This document shows, in pieces, positions 8,201 through 15,486 of a stretch of 64,000 bases of DNA (its first letter is position 1; each line of letters starts with the position of its first letter). Origin of the DNA: Aeromicrobium marinum DSM 15272 (GTDB lineage: Bacteria; Actinomycetota; Actinomycetes; Propionibacteriales; Nocardioidaceae); assembly GCF_000160775.2 (NCBI RefSeq), contig NZ_CM001024.1, forward strand, positions 409,016 through 473,015. The letters are read 5' to 3'. The notes beneath the pieces are model-generated. The model was not told where the DNA came from. It saw nothing but the letters and a program-made list of their open reading frames with translations, and searched no databases. A program made the translations under genes and the position numbers.

Positions 8201-9983
8201 GGGGGTCTGCGGCGTGCGCGTAGGAGCCGAGGACGCTCATCAGCAGGCTGACGACCTGGGTCTTGCCGCGTCCGGTGTCGCCGATGAGGATCGGCAGGGC
8301 GCGGTCCGGGTAGCCGGTCAGCGCGATCGACAAGACCCGCACGGCCCAGGCCCGGACCTCGGGGTCGGGCCACACCGCGGCGAGGAAGGCGTCCCACAGC
8401 GGGGTGTCGCGTCGCTCGGGCAGGACCGCGGCGGTGTGCAGGTGCGGGGTGGCCGGGTCCATGGCCGCGACCCACGACTGGACAGGGGCGTCGGGCAGGC
8501 AGGACTTCAGGTCCCACGGCACGCCGCCGGCCCAGAGGATGTCGGGCGCGGAGTCCAGGCCGCCGAGGTCGATGGCGCAGGGGTGGGTGCCGGCGGCGAC
8601 CAGGGCGGCCATCTTGGACGCGATCGCCTTCGCTCCGGCCTGGGTGTTGAACCGGGCACGTCGACGCGACCGGGCGTGTTCGTCCGAGCCCTTCTCGGCC
8701 TCGGGGTTGCCGATCGGCAGGAGGCCGGCGACCTGGGCGACCGACCACTGGGAGAGATCTCCGGCCAGGGTCCACCGGTCGGGCAGGCGCAGCAGCCAGC
8801 CACCGGTGTCGTGGGCGTACCGGACGACCGGGTAGGTGCGTTCCAGCACGGCCTGCGCGAGAGGCTGGTCGAGCTCGGCCGGAGGGTCGAAGGCGTGCGC
8901 CCCGATGACCTCGCGGATGGACCAGCGGCGCTCGGGGGCCACCGCGGTGCCGGGCTCGCCGGTCGCGTCGTCGGGGGCGGCCCCGGAGACCATGAACGCG
9001 AGGTCGTAGACGCAGGGGTCGCGGGGGTTCTGCACGGTGCCGACGACGGTCACGGCCTTGCGGGCGCTGGTGAGCAGCATCCGGTCGAACTCGTTGCCGC
9101 GCAGCTCGCCGGCGGTGAGGTTGTCCCAGATGACGCGCAGCTCGGTGATCGCCCAGGCGACTCCGGGGTGGCCCTGGGCGGCGAGCTGCACCAGGTGGTG
9201 CACGCGGGCGGTCATGGTGTCGTGGCGGCTGCCGGCGTCGGCGGTGGCCAGGGTGTCCAGGGCGTTGAGCCGCGCGCCGTAGATGTCGGCGCACTCGGGG
9301 CGCCAGTCGTCGAGCAGCTGCTCGAGCAGGGCCTCGCCGCTGGCGGGGTCGGCCGCGGACGGGCCGGCGCTGGTGGCGCCCTCGAGCAGGTGGGCCAGCC
9401 ACGCTGCGGGCAGCTCGGCCAGCTGCAGCGGGTTGGGGACCTTGTCGCTTGGCTGGTCGGTCTCGTCGTACCACTGGTACTGGGTGCCGGTCTCGGGGTT
9501 GATGCTCGGCGCGACCACGATGTAGCGGTGGTGCCGCTGGATGATCTCGATGTCCCCGGTGCCGGCGGCGGTGAGGTTGGTGATGTACCGCTGGGCGGGG
9601 ACCTGGAAGAGCAGGACCCGTGAGGGGCCCGGGCCGTGCTCGTCGCCGCGGGCCGTGGAGCTCCAGGTGGGCGGCAGGGGGCCGAGCTTCTCGACGAGTG
9701 CGGCGAGGGTATCGGCGCCGTGCTTCTGCTTGCCCTTCTTCACGTACTGGTCGACGTCGATGCCGATGACGCCGTCGGGCATGCGCAGGGCGATGGAGTG
9801 GTGGGGGTGGCTGCCGGCGAACTCCACGACCTGGGCGACGTCGGTGTCCTTGCCGTCCGCGCCGGTGAAGCCGGTCGGCGGGGGGAACTTGTCCCGGGGC
9901 GGCACCGGCAGCACGCACGGCCAGCCGGCCTGCACGTAGTCGGCGACGTGCTCGGCGTAGATCGGGGGCGTCTGGTCGTTCAC
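5289..9983 (-). CDS. Giant replicase: primase-polymerase, SF3 helicase and family A DNA polymerase in one chain
   Basis: One uninterrupted 1564-residue protein that appears to carry a whole replisome core. Residues 1-200 match the archaeo-eukaryotic-type primase-polymerase fold, with the catalytic pair D76/D78 (IGIDVD) and a later GDIEIIQ strand before RYIVVAPS. Residues 530-700 form a phage-type SF3/D5-like helicase: Walker A GDTGRGKT (568-575), Walker B LSFIDEG (617-623) and sensor TTND (664-667). Residues 830-960 are a low-complexity linker. A 3'-5' exonuclease follows (DVETTG 1002-1007; YAASD 1158-1162), then polymerase motif A DFSGVELR (1355-1362), motif B R1402-K1406-F1410-Y1414 and motif C VHDEL (1516-1520). 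All key residues look intact. Its start overlaps the Lsr2-like gene's stop by four bases. Confidence 0.92.
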   Translation of the reverse strand: MNDQTPPIYAEHVADYVQAGWPCVLPVPPRDKFPPPTGFTGADGKDTDVAQVVEFAGSHPHHSIALRMPDGVIGIDVDQYVKKGKQKHGADTLAALVEKLGPLPPTWSSTARGDEHGPGPSRVLLFQVPAQRYITNLTAAGTGDIEIIQRHHRYIVVAPSINPETGTQYQWYDETDQPSDKVPNPLQLAELPAAWLAHLLEGATSAGPSAADPASGEALLEQLLDDWRPECADIYGARLNALDTLATADAGSRHDTMTARVHHLVQLAAQGHPGVAWAITELRVIWDNLTAGELRGNEFDRMLLTSARKAVTVVGTVQNPRDPCVYDLAFMVSGAAPDDATGEPGTAVAPERRWSIREVIGAHAFDPPAELDQPLAQAVLERTYPVVRYAHDTGGWLLRLPDRWTLAGDLSQWSVAQVAGLLPIGNPEAEKGSDEHARSRRRARFNTQAGAKAIASKMAALVAAGTHPCAIDLGGLDSAPDILWAGGVPWDLKSCLPDAPVQSWVAAMDPATPHLHTAAVLPERRDTPLWDAFLAAVWPDPEVRAWAVRVLSIALTGYPDRALPILIGDTGRGKTQVVSLLMSVLGSYAHAADPRLMGAEGAKAHASIVFALKGRRLSFIDEGPREGRWAQERLKQLTGGGELTANQMNQNPITFRPTHTLVLTTNDEPALTDPAIRARARLLPCDGDPEAVRIARAAIGHTNSAAWREEAPGVLASMMAEAGSWLAEPTTAHVSAAPIHLRDMAEKVGAEQDPVRVWLEEETEPWEAGTPSRELYQAFWSSCRRSGIRADVIPTEQRWGRALSRFEVPIQHTKQGKRRPLRVRTPGFMPEAAKSAPTTASPVPQPGDGYAPSGDGLVTDVPAYPSPTFSQVNPDEIRLSDGSDGLTDPLTHMRTRTCAHGGEVQSTSYPTPDPSDPCDSSESAVANPSPPKPKRAKTAEAVAKAAAVKAEKLAAAISEAGGPIIQLPALVTQDGAVVAIRLTDADALLGTITVTPAALTVDVETTGYPLGHRDYALRTIQLGNDAFAIDFDAADPEQAQVAGRHVGAAAMLHAHSATADLIPLAHAGLIDLDDAWSRMHDTVIPAKLADPASTGSDPGLKKLAGAVLGDAAVSTAAEEGRKALFKAGKWLTEVKSTTPISRSGWAQVNPACETMIRYAASDVIDDAALALRLPPLPPELLERERLAQRMTARVADRGLRLDADLVERLHAEQTAALTAASEHIRAFGVDNPGSDQQVAAALERLGAPLPRTKTGRPSVAKGVLDPLKNVDGEIGDLVRARLDYQTAENRLGLFLEPYRQLVTNGDGRARPTIYTLAADTGRMSCVRPNLQQVPREGGFRACITADPGHVLISADFSGVELRVAAALSQDQNLMAIVADPDRDIHREIAQLVWGPDAGKPERYQAKRKVFGRLYGSGLNGLITSDPPVSEPIAKAIIEAMDLMTPGLSSWSRMVADGVDAGRTEFQAYSGRTIYMPTDRGYAGPNYCIQGTARELLIDALVRWSGTRWGNAVLLPVHDELVVHVPEDEAEEATAALTAAMATELHGVQIIAEASEPTFAWADSA

Positions 9984-10345
9984 AGGTGGTTCAGCTCCTG
10001 GTGCTCGTGGGTGGAATGTGCGGCGGCGTACGCCTCGACCAGCGCGCCGGAGACCCGGCCGCGGACCACGGCGGGGATCAGGCCGGCCTCGACGGCCCAG
10101 ACCTTCACCTCGCGGGCGGTGACGCAGAGGTCGTGCATGCGGGGCAGGACCTTCTCGACGCGCTTGGAACGAGGCCGGCCGGCAGAGGCCAGACGGATCT
10201 CGTCGTCGATGCGCGCGGCGAGATCGGCCAGGCGCTTCAGCTCGTACCTGTCGTCCCGCCTCCGGGCGCTGTCGATCTCGTGCTTGGTCCGACGCTGCAG
10301 TCGTTGCAGCGCCTCCAGGCGGGTTCCGGTGCGGACGGCGGGCAC
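9980..10345 (-). CDS. Lsr2-like DNA-binding protein
   Basis: 121 residues. The N-terminal half is a basic helical region (RLEALQRLQRRTKHEID). The C-terminal third, VKVWAVEAGL then VRGRVSGALVEAYAAAH, has the spacing of the Lsr2 C-terminal DNA-binding domain (W-A-x5-G, RGR, hydrophobic-x2-AY). Lsr2 proteins bind AT-rich minor grooves and silence foreign genes. A phage homologue could organise its own genome or interfere with host silencing. The classic N-terminal dimerisation domain is not obvious. The gene overlaps the replicase start by four bases. Confidence 0.6.
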   Translation of the reverse strand: MPAVRTGTRLEALQRLQRRTKHEIDSARRRDDRYELKRLADLAARIDDEIRLASAGRPRSKRVEKVLPRMHDLCVTAREVKVWAVEAGLIPAVVRGRVSGALVEAYAAAHSTHEHQELNHL

Positions 10346-10348
10346 GGG

Positions 10349-10555
10349 TCAGACCACCGGGACCAGTCGGCTGACGTGGGCGCTGCTGTTGCTGGTGGGC
10401 AGGTCGGGGCGCTGGAGTGCGGCGTGCGAGAACTCGGGGCCGAAGAAGCTCGTGATCTGCCAGACCGTGCGGCTCCTACCGACACGGACCTGCTCGCCGA
10501 TCACGTAATAGTGGTCGTCGTGCTCGACCGCCTCGACGACCGGGATCTCGTTCAT
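10349..10555 (-). CDS. Hypothetical phage protein, 68 aa
   Basis: Small beta-rich protein beginning MNEIPVVEAVEHDDHYYVIG. The run YYVIGEQVRVG then TVWQITSFFG suggests a compact SH3-like barrel. Start ATG 10555 overlaps the upstream stop (ATGA); the longer open frame upstream is out of context. Function unknown. Confidence 0.6.
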   Translation of the reverse strand: MNEIPVVEAVEHDDHYYVIGEQVRVGRSRTVWQITSFFGPEFSHAALQRPDLPTSNSSAHVSRLVPVV

Positions 10556-10755
10556 GAGCACTCCCCGCAGACACCCGTGACGGGCAGCTCGATGAAGCAC
10601 GACGAGCAGGAACCACGAGCCGGCCGCTGCTCGACGTCCGGGCACTGCACGTGCACGAGCTCGTCGGTGGCCGAGTAGGCGACCTCGTCGCCGGGCTTGA
10701 TCCGGGTGTCGCAGGCCCCGCAGTTGCCGCCGTAGCGGGCGGTGAACGTGGTCAT
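10552..10755 (-). CDS. Zinc-ribbon phage protein, 67 aa
   Basis: Two Cys-x2-Cys pairs (CGACDTRIKPGDEVAYS near residues 12-28 and CSSCF near 50) plus CGEC at the end indicate zinc binding. The first half resembles small actinobacterial zinc-finger modules with the pattern YGGNCGACDTRIKPGD. It overlaps the stop of the resolvase gene. It probably binds nucleic acid or protein; no specific role is visible. Confidence 0.65.
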   Translation of the reverse strand: MTTFTARYGGNCGACDTRIKPGDEVAYSATDELVHVQCPDVEQRPARGSCSSCFIELPVTGVCGECS

Positions 10756-11243
10756 CGGCGGAACTCCTTGCTCAGCGGGTCGGGGATGCGGCCGTCGTGG
10801 ACCGCGGTGAAGAGGGCGTGGCGTCCGGCGTCGCGGGCGTGCCGCATGCCGCGGACCTTGGCCGTGAGGCCGGCGGCCTCCATGCGGGCGTCGGTGGCCC
10901 AGGGCTTCACCGCCGCAGCGCTGCGCAGCACGGTCGTGGCGCCGTAGTGCAGGGCTTCAGCTCGCAGCTCGCCGACCAGGTCGCGGGTCGTCGCGCCGGC
11001 GGCTGCGGTGGATGACCGGCCGGACCGGGAGCCCACGACGAACTGCTCGATCTGCACGAGTGTCGGCCAGGCGTCGAGGCTGACCTCCTCGAGCATGGCG
11101 AACAGCACGGGGCGGGCGATCTCGGCTGAGCACTGGGCGACGGTGATCTGACGCTGCAGGAGCCGGCCGCCTGCCCAGCGCAGCTCGACGAACCCGGGCA
11201 CGGGTCCCGGGTCGATGCCGATCGCCCGCAGCTGCGAGCTCAC
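10752..11243 (-). CDS. RuvC-like Holliday junction resolvase
   Basis: 163-residue RNase H-fold nuclease. The N-terminal strand AIGIDPGPVPGF supplies the first catalytic Asp (D11), VQIEQFVVG the Glu (E66), and the C-terminal RHARDAGRHALF the last acidic residue (D138) flanked by H135 and H142. This layout is that of phage RuvC-like resolvases, which cut branched replication and recombination intermediates before packaging. It lies between recombination and replication genes and overlaps both neighbours by four bases. Confidence 0.82.
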   Translation of the reverse strand: MSSQLRAIGIDPGPVPGFVELRWAGGRLLQRQITVAQCSAEIARPVLFAMLEEVSLDAWPTLVQIEQFVVGSRSGRSSTAAAGATTRDLVGELRAEALHYGATTVLRSAAAVKPWATDARMEAAGLTAKVRGMRHARDAGRHALFTAVHDGRIPDPLSKEFRR

Positions 11244-11824
11244 GCCACCGCCTCGTCGCGGCGGCTGTTGGTGAGAGTCGCGTCCACGTAGATCTCGGAG
11301 TCGGCGCTGTGCCGGCGCAGGAGCACCGCCATCTCACCGGGCAACAGATCCTCGGGGATCACCCACGCCGATCGGGGAGCGGGGCCCGGGCTCCAGACCT
11401 GGCCGGTGCGCTCGGCCCGGCGCGTCACCGGGACGTCCCGGTACTCGTCCTGCTTCGTCACGTGGTTGAACCCCGCCACGCGCTGCGTCTGTCCGGTGGG
11501 AACGTCTTGCGACCAGGTGATCTCGGCGCCGACCTCCATGCCGGTGGGGCGGAACGCGATGCCCTCCTCGGTCAGCTTCGGTGCTCGCCACCGTGCTGAG
11601 GGAGCCCATGACGGGCGCAGGAAGCGTGCGCCGTGGACCTTGCGCTGGTGCTCCTCGAACTGCTTGCGGTCGCCGGTCTCGAAGTCGCAGCGCGTCCAGA
11701 TGACCTCGGCCTTGAGCTTGGGGTCCCAGCGGCTGGGCTGGTCAGTGTGGTCGGGGTTGTGCTTGTCGTACGGCACGGGCACGGACTTTCGGCAGGTGCC
11801 GTCGAAGGTGGGGGTGCGGGTCAT
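11240..11824 (-). CDS. Hypothetical phage protein, 194 aa
   Basis: Begins MTRTPTFDGTCRKSVPVPYD. Residues 40-65 contain WTRCDFETGDRKQFEEHQRKVH, with one Cys and paired His residues that could form part of a zinc finger. The remainder is beta-rich. It has no recognised family. It sits between a 42-aa zinc finger and the resolvase gene in the leftward operon. Confidence 0.6.
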   Translation of the reverse strand: MTRTPTFDGTCRKSVPVPYDKHNPDHTDQPSRWDPKLKAEVIWTRCDFETGDRKQFEEHQRKVHGARFLRPSWAPSARWRAPKLTEEGIAFRPTGMEVGAEITWSQDVPTGQTQRVAGFNHVTKQDEYRDVPVTRRAERTGQVWSPGPAPRSAWVIPEDLLPGEMAVLLRRHSADSEIYVDATLTNSRRDEAVA

Positions 11825-11833
11825 GGGCGCTCC

Positions 11834-11962
11834 TCAGGCTCGGGGGGTGGGTTGGTCGGGGTGCACGGTCTGGGTGTGGGCGGCGACGCCGTCGGCGAGG
11901 GTGCCGCCGTGGAGGCGCTGGATCGGGCAGCCGCACAGGGGGCAGGTGTAGATCTCGGTCAT
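11834..11962 (-). CDS. C2H2-type zinc-finger microprotein, 42 aa
   Basis: A 42-residue protein, MTEIYTCPLCGCPI and onward, with Cys7-x2-Cys10 and His29-x4-His34, the ligand pattern of a single C2H2 zinc finger. Start ATG 11962 overlaps the SNF2 helicase stop (ATGA). Finger plus helicase coupling suggests a DNA-binding partner, which is inference only. Confidence 0.6.
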   Translation of the reverse strand: MTEIYTCPLCGCPIQRLHGGTLADGVAAHTQTVHPDQPTPRA

Positions 11963-13743
11963 GACGCCGCCTTGAGGTCGGCGCCGCCGAGCAGCTGGGA
12001 GACGATCCGGGGGTCCTGGACGAGGTCGGCGAGCTGGCCGGCACGCTCTCGCAGGACTGCGCGGACTCGGGTGTCGATGGTGTTGCGGGCGACGATGTCG
12101 ACGATCTCGATGCAGTCGTGCTGCTCGCTGCCGATGCGGTGGCAGCGGTCCTCGGCCTGGATCGACTCGACCAGGGACCAGGGCCGCTGCAGGAACACCA
12201 CGGTCTTGGCCGCCGTGAGGGTCAGGCCCACGCCGCCGGCGCCGGTGGTGACGCACACGACGTCGAGCTCGCCGCCCTGGAAGGCGGTGACGGTGGCGGT
12301 GCGCTCGGTCATGGTCTGGCCGCCGACGATGTAGCCGACGCGCAGGCCGGCCTTGGCCGCGGCCTCGCCGGCGAGGGTGACCAGCTGGCGTGAGGGCGCG
12401 AACACCACGACGGGCTGGCCGGGCCGCTCGTCGAGGACCTCCAGCAGTGCGTCGACCTTCCACGACGGGTCCTTCAGCGTGAGACTGACGTGCCGCTTCT
12501 CCAGGCCGGTGACCTGGTCGACGTCGGGGCCGTAGGTGACCTCGACGTCAGCCGCGGCGCTGGCGAGACGGGACAGGTGGCCGAACTTCGACATCACGTC
12601 CATGACCTGCAGCTCGGTGCCGTCGGGCAGTTCGGCGAGCATCTCGGCCTCGAAGTCGTCGTAGACCTTGCGCCACTTCGGCGGCATGTCGACGGTGCGG
12701 ACGCTGTAGACCTTCGGCGGCAGCTCCGTGAGCACGTCGGCCTTGGCCACGCGGCGGTGCTGACCGAGGAGGGTGAGCCGGAACTCGGCCTCGCGGTAGG
12801 GCAGCAGGCCGAGGATCTCTTCGCCGTAGTCGGCCGAGAGGCTCTGGCAGTAGCGGGCGACCCAGCGCTCTTTGCTCGGCCAGGCGTCGGGCATGAGGCA
12901 GGCCAGCGCGGACCACAGGTCGCCCGGGTTGTGGGTGATCGGGGTGCCGGACAGCGCGACGACGGCGCCGCCCTTCTTCGCGGCGATGCTCGCGAGGCGG
13001 TGCACGGACTTCGACCGCTCGGTGCGGGGGTTCTTGATCAGGTGGCACTCGTCGATGACCAGGTGTGCGGCGCCGAGCTTGCGCAGGGGGCTGGCCTTGG
13101 CGACGGGCGGGACGTCGGCGCGGGCGGTGTCGTAGCTGACGACGTAGACGTCGGCGGTGCCGGCGAGGGTGTGACGGGCCTTGGGGGCACCGCGCCACGC
13201 GACGGTGCGGACGTGAGGCGCCCAGGTGCGCCAGGCCTCGACCCACGGGTCGACGACGGAGGCGGGGCAGACCACGATCACGGGTCCGCCGTCGTCAGGG
13301 AAGCCGGACATCCGTCCGTGCTCGACGAGGCCGAGGATCGCGGTGATGGTCTTGCCGGTGCCCGGCTCGTCGGTGAAGAGTGCCTGCCCGGTGGCGGCGA
13401 CCATGGCCGCTCCGTCTGCCTGCCAGTGGAACGGTACGAGGCCCTGGGGCGGGGTATAGCGCATCTCGGCCGGCTGCTGGCGGGCGGCGGCCTGGTCGAG
13501 GATCCACGCCTGGAGGCGGGGCCCGGGTACCCACGCGGCGCCGAACGCTGCCGACAGTTGCACCACGGCGGGCCACGTCGCCGGCACGACGAGCGCTCCG
13601 GGCGGGTTCGACTTGGTGAACAGGGGCGTGAGCGTCGCGAGAAGTCGCGCGGCCGCGGCCATGTCGGCAGGCGCGGCCGTACCGCCGGCGAGGAGCACGA
13701 TGCTCTCCCCGCCGGCGGTCAGTTCCGCGTGGATGGTTGTCAC
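11959..13743 (-). CDS. SNF2-family DEAD-like helicase
   Basis: 594-residue superfamily 2 translocase. Motif I is EPGTGKT (126-132), motif II DECH (231-234), motif III SGTP (265-268), and the C-terminal RecA domain ends in QAEDRCHRIGS, the SNF2 motif VI. About 100 variable residues precede the ATPase. Such proteins are regular in actinophage replication-recombination modules and probably remodel protein-DNA complexes or drive strand exchange. Start GTG 13743 overlaps the upstream stop. It lies with a Cas4-like nuclease and a resolvase. Confidence 0.88.
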   Translation of the reverse strand: MTTIHAELTAGGESIVLLAGGTAAPADMAAAARLLATLTPLFTKSNPPGALVVPATWPAVVQLSAAFGAAWVPGPRLQAWILDQAAARQQPAEMRYTPPQGLVPFHWQADGAAMVAATGQALFTDEPGTGKTITAILGLVEHGRMSGFPDDGGPVIVVCPASVVDPWVEAWRTWAPHVRTVAWRGAPKARHTLAGTADVYVVSYDTARADVPPVAKASPLRKLGAAHLVIDECHLIKNPRTERSKSVHRLASIAAKKGGAVVALSGTPITHNPGDLWSALACLMPDAWPSKERWVARYCQSLSADYGEEILGLLPYREAEFRLTLLGQHRRVAKADVLTELPPKVYSVRTVDMPPKWRKVYDDFEAEMLAELPDGTELQVMDVMSKFGHLSRLASAAADVEVTYGPDVDQVTGLEKRHVSLTLKDPSWKVDALLEVLDERPGQPVVVFAPSRQLVTLAGEAAAKAGLRVGYIVGGQTMTERTATVTAFQGGELDVVCVTTGAGGVGLTLTAAKTVVFLQRPWSLVESIQAEDRCHRIGSEQHDCIEIVDIVARNTIDTRVRAVLRERAGQLADLVQDPRIVSQLLGGADLKAAS

Positions 13744-14600
13744 TGCGGCTGGGCTCCGGGCTGCTGACCGCCGGTGAGGCGGGCGAGCAGAGCCTGCTGC
13801 TCACCGCTGAGGTCCGACGGCGGCTGCGGCTGGGCCGACTCCACCGTCTGCTGCGGTGCGGCCTGCTGGACCGGCTGCTGTGCCGCGGGCTGCGGCACGA
13901 ACTGCTGGGGGACCTGCGGTGCCGCGTGCTGCTGGACCGGCTGGGGCGCCTGCTGCGGTGCTGACGCCTGGGGCATGGCGGGTGCCTGGGCGCCGCCGGG
14001 CGGGGTGTACTGGATCTGGACGACGTTGGACGGGTTCATGCCCTGACCGCTGGGCTTGCGCTGCACGAGCGTGACGACGATCGTCGCCCCGCCCTGTGGT
14101 GCGCCTTCGACCCCGGCCTCGGCCATGGCGCGGACGAGCTCGTCGCGGGCCTGACCGCGCACGTAGTACACGGCCTCGCCCTCGGGGAACTCGGCGGACG
14201 CCTGGACCTTGAGCGGGACCTTCATGACGAACTTCGGGCGTCCGTCGCGGTAGAACTCGGGCTGCTTGGTCTGGAAGTTGACCTGCTGCTGGATGTCGGC
14301 CCTGGTGACGTCCCGCGCCACGAAGCCCGCGTAGGTCGTGCCGAGCGGCTTGTCCTTCCAGCTGATCGACGGACCTCCCCCCGTCGCCGGCTGGTTGTAG
14401 AAGTCGTCGATCGTCCCCTGTGCGAGCGGGACGGTCGGCTGGGCCGGTGCCTGCGGAGGCGCGTACTGCTGCGGCGGGTACTGGGCCTGGGGCGGGTAGC
14501 CGGGAGCCTGCGGGTAGCCCGGGTACTGCGGCTGGGCCTGCGGGGCTGCGGGCTGCTGGGGCGGGTAGGGGTACTGCGGTGCGGGGTAGTTCATGGTCAT
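13740..14600 (-). CDS. Pro/Gln-rich phage protein, possible single-strand DNA binding protein
   Basis: 286 residues in three parts. The N-terminal 55 are Pro/Tyr/Gln repeats (for example YPYPPQQPAAPQAQ). A folded core of about 60-200 carries ISWKDKPLGTTYAGFVARD and FRDGRPKFVMKVPLKV, a beta-rich stretch that looks like an OB-fold. The C-terminal tail is again Gln/Pro/Ala-rich and ends with an acidic-helical LSGEQQALLARLTGG. Low-complexity tails around an OB core resemble SSB organisation, and neighbours are recombination genes. I do not recognise a defined family, so the SSB role is a guess. Confidence 0.6.
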   Translation of the reverse strand: MTMNYPAPQYPYPPQQPAAPQAQPQYPGYPQAPGYPPQAQYPPQQYAPPQAPAQPTVPLAQGTIDDFYNQPATGGGPSISWKDKPLGTTYAGFVARDVTRADIQQQVNFQTKQPEFYRDGRPKFVMKVPLKVQASAEFPEGEAVYYVRGQARDELVRAMAEAGVEGAPQGGATIVVTLVQRKPSGQGMNPSNVVQIQYTPPGGAQAPAMPQASAPQQAPQPVQQHAAPQVPQQFVPQPAAQQPVQQAAPQQTVESAQPQPPSDLSGEQQALLARLTGGQQPGAQPQ

Positions 14601-14643
14601 GCTCCGTGTTCTGTGCGATGGGTGTGTTGGTGGTGAGCCGCCG

Positions 14644-15486
14644 TCACCCGTTGGGGGTGCTGGCGGCGGCCGTCCCGGGACATCCCGGGCCGGAATCCTT
14701 GGCCGACTGAGGTCGGTAGAAGGGGCAGAAGAAGCACTCGTCGTTGTCCGGCGAGGCGTTGACGGCGTCGATCCGGAGATCGCCGGCGAGGACCTGGTCC
14801 GCGAGGGCGCGGCGCTCGGCCGTCTGGCGGAACACCAGTTCCAGCAGGTCGACGTTCTCGGGCAGCAGCGTGTAGCCGTCGGAGGTGAACTCGTGGTCGC
14901 GGACGTAGAGCCCGTCGAGGCTGGCCGCGGTGGCGGGGTAGGCGGCCACGACGACGCGGCGCACCGGCAGGCCGAGGTTGAGGTAGCCGAGGCCGTAGAG
15001 CAGCAGCTGCACCAGGTACTTGCGGGGCCAGCCTTTGCGGATCTTGGCCATGGAGGACTCGCCGAGGAACTTGTGGTCGTCGACGGACTGCTCGACCGCG
15101 TCGTAGAGGTCGGAGGTGCCGGGGTGGTCGGGGTGCGGCACGACCGGGTTCTCGGCGACCCACCTCAGGAGGCCGCGGCGCTCGTTGTCCTCGGTGAACG
15201 CGTCGGCGGCCCAGGCGTGCAGCGCGGTGCCGCGGATCGAGGGCCACGGGTCGGCCACGTGGTTGGTGGTGGGCAGCGCGGCCATCTTCCCGACGACCTG
15301 CCGGTCGCACTCCACACCGAGCTCGCTGGGGCCGAGGTGCTGCTGCAGCGTCCGGGGGGCGCGGGCAGCGTGGTCGAGGAACACCCGGCGCAGTTCGATG
15401 GCGTAGCGGGCGGCCCACGGACTCGACCCGCTGACCGACTTCGGCGCGGCCGACATGAACTCGGTGGGGGAGATGGGCGTGCTCAT
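14644..15486 (-). CDS. Cas4-like PD-(D/E)XK exonuclease with iron-sulfur Cys set
   Basis: 280-residue RecB-type nuclease. Visible residues in order: C60 (GVECDRQ), H90 (GTALHAW), D126 (GTSDLYD), D137-x-K139 (VDDHKF), the Q160 motif region, then C251-x2-C254 and C269. This is the Cas4/AddB arrangement in which four Cys hold a 4Fe-4S cluster around the nuclease core. The phage form probably resects DNA ends for recombination. There is no CRISPR locus nearby. It overlaps the HTH gene upstream by four bases and lies 43 bases before the Pro/Gln-rich gene. Confidence 0.82.
   Translation of the reverse strand: MSTPISPTEFMSAAPKSVSGSSPWAARYAIELRRVFLDHAARAPRTLQQHLGPSELGVECDRQVVGKMAALPTTNHVADPWPSIRGTALHAWAADAFTEDNERRGLLRWVAENPVVPHPDHPGTSDLYDAVEQSVDDHKFLGESSMAKIRKGWPRKYLVQLLLYGLGYLNLGLPVRRVVVAAYPATAASLDGLYVRDHEFTSDGYTLLPENVDLLELVFRQTAERRALADQVLAGDLRIDAVNASPDNDECFFCPFYRPQSAKDSGPGCPGTAAASTPNG

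Noticed and set aside
5829-9623. Long plus-strand open frames (456 and 631 codons) opposite the replicase gene
   Set aside because: Compositional shadows of a high-GC gene: no domain, no ribosome site, and the minus-strand frame has intact enzyme motifs throughout.
14644-15486. Cas4-like gene as a sign of a CRISPR locus
   Set aside because: No cas1/cas2, no effector genes and no regularly spaced repeats in the window; the context is phage recombination.
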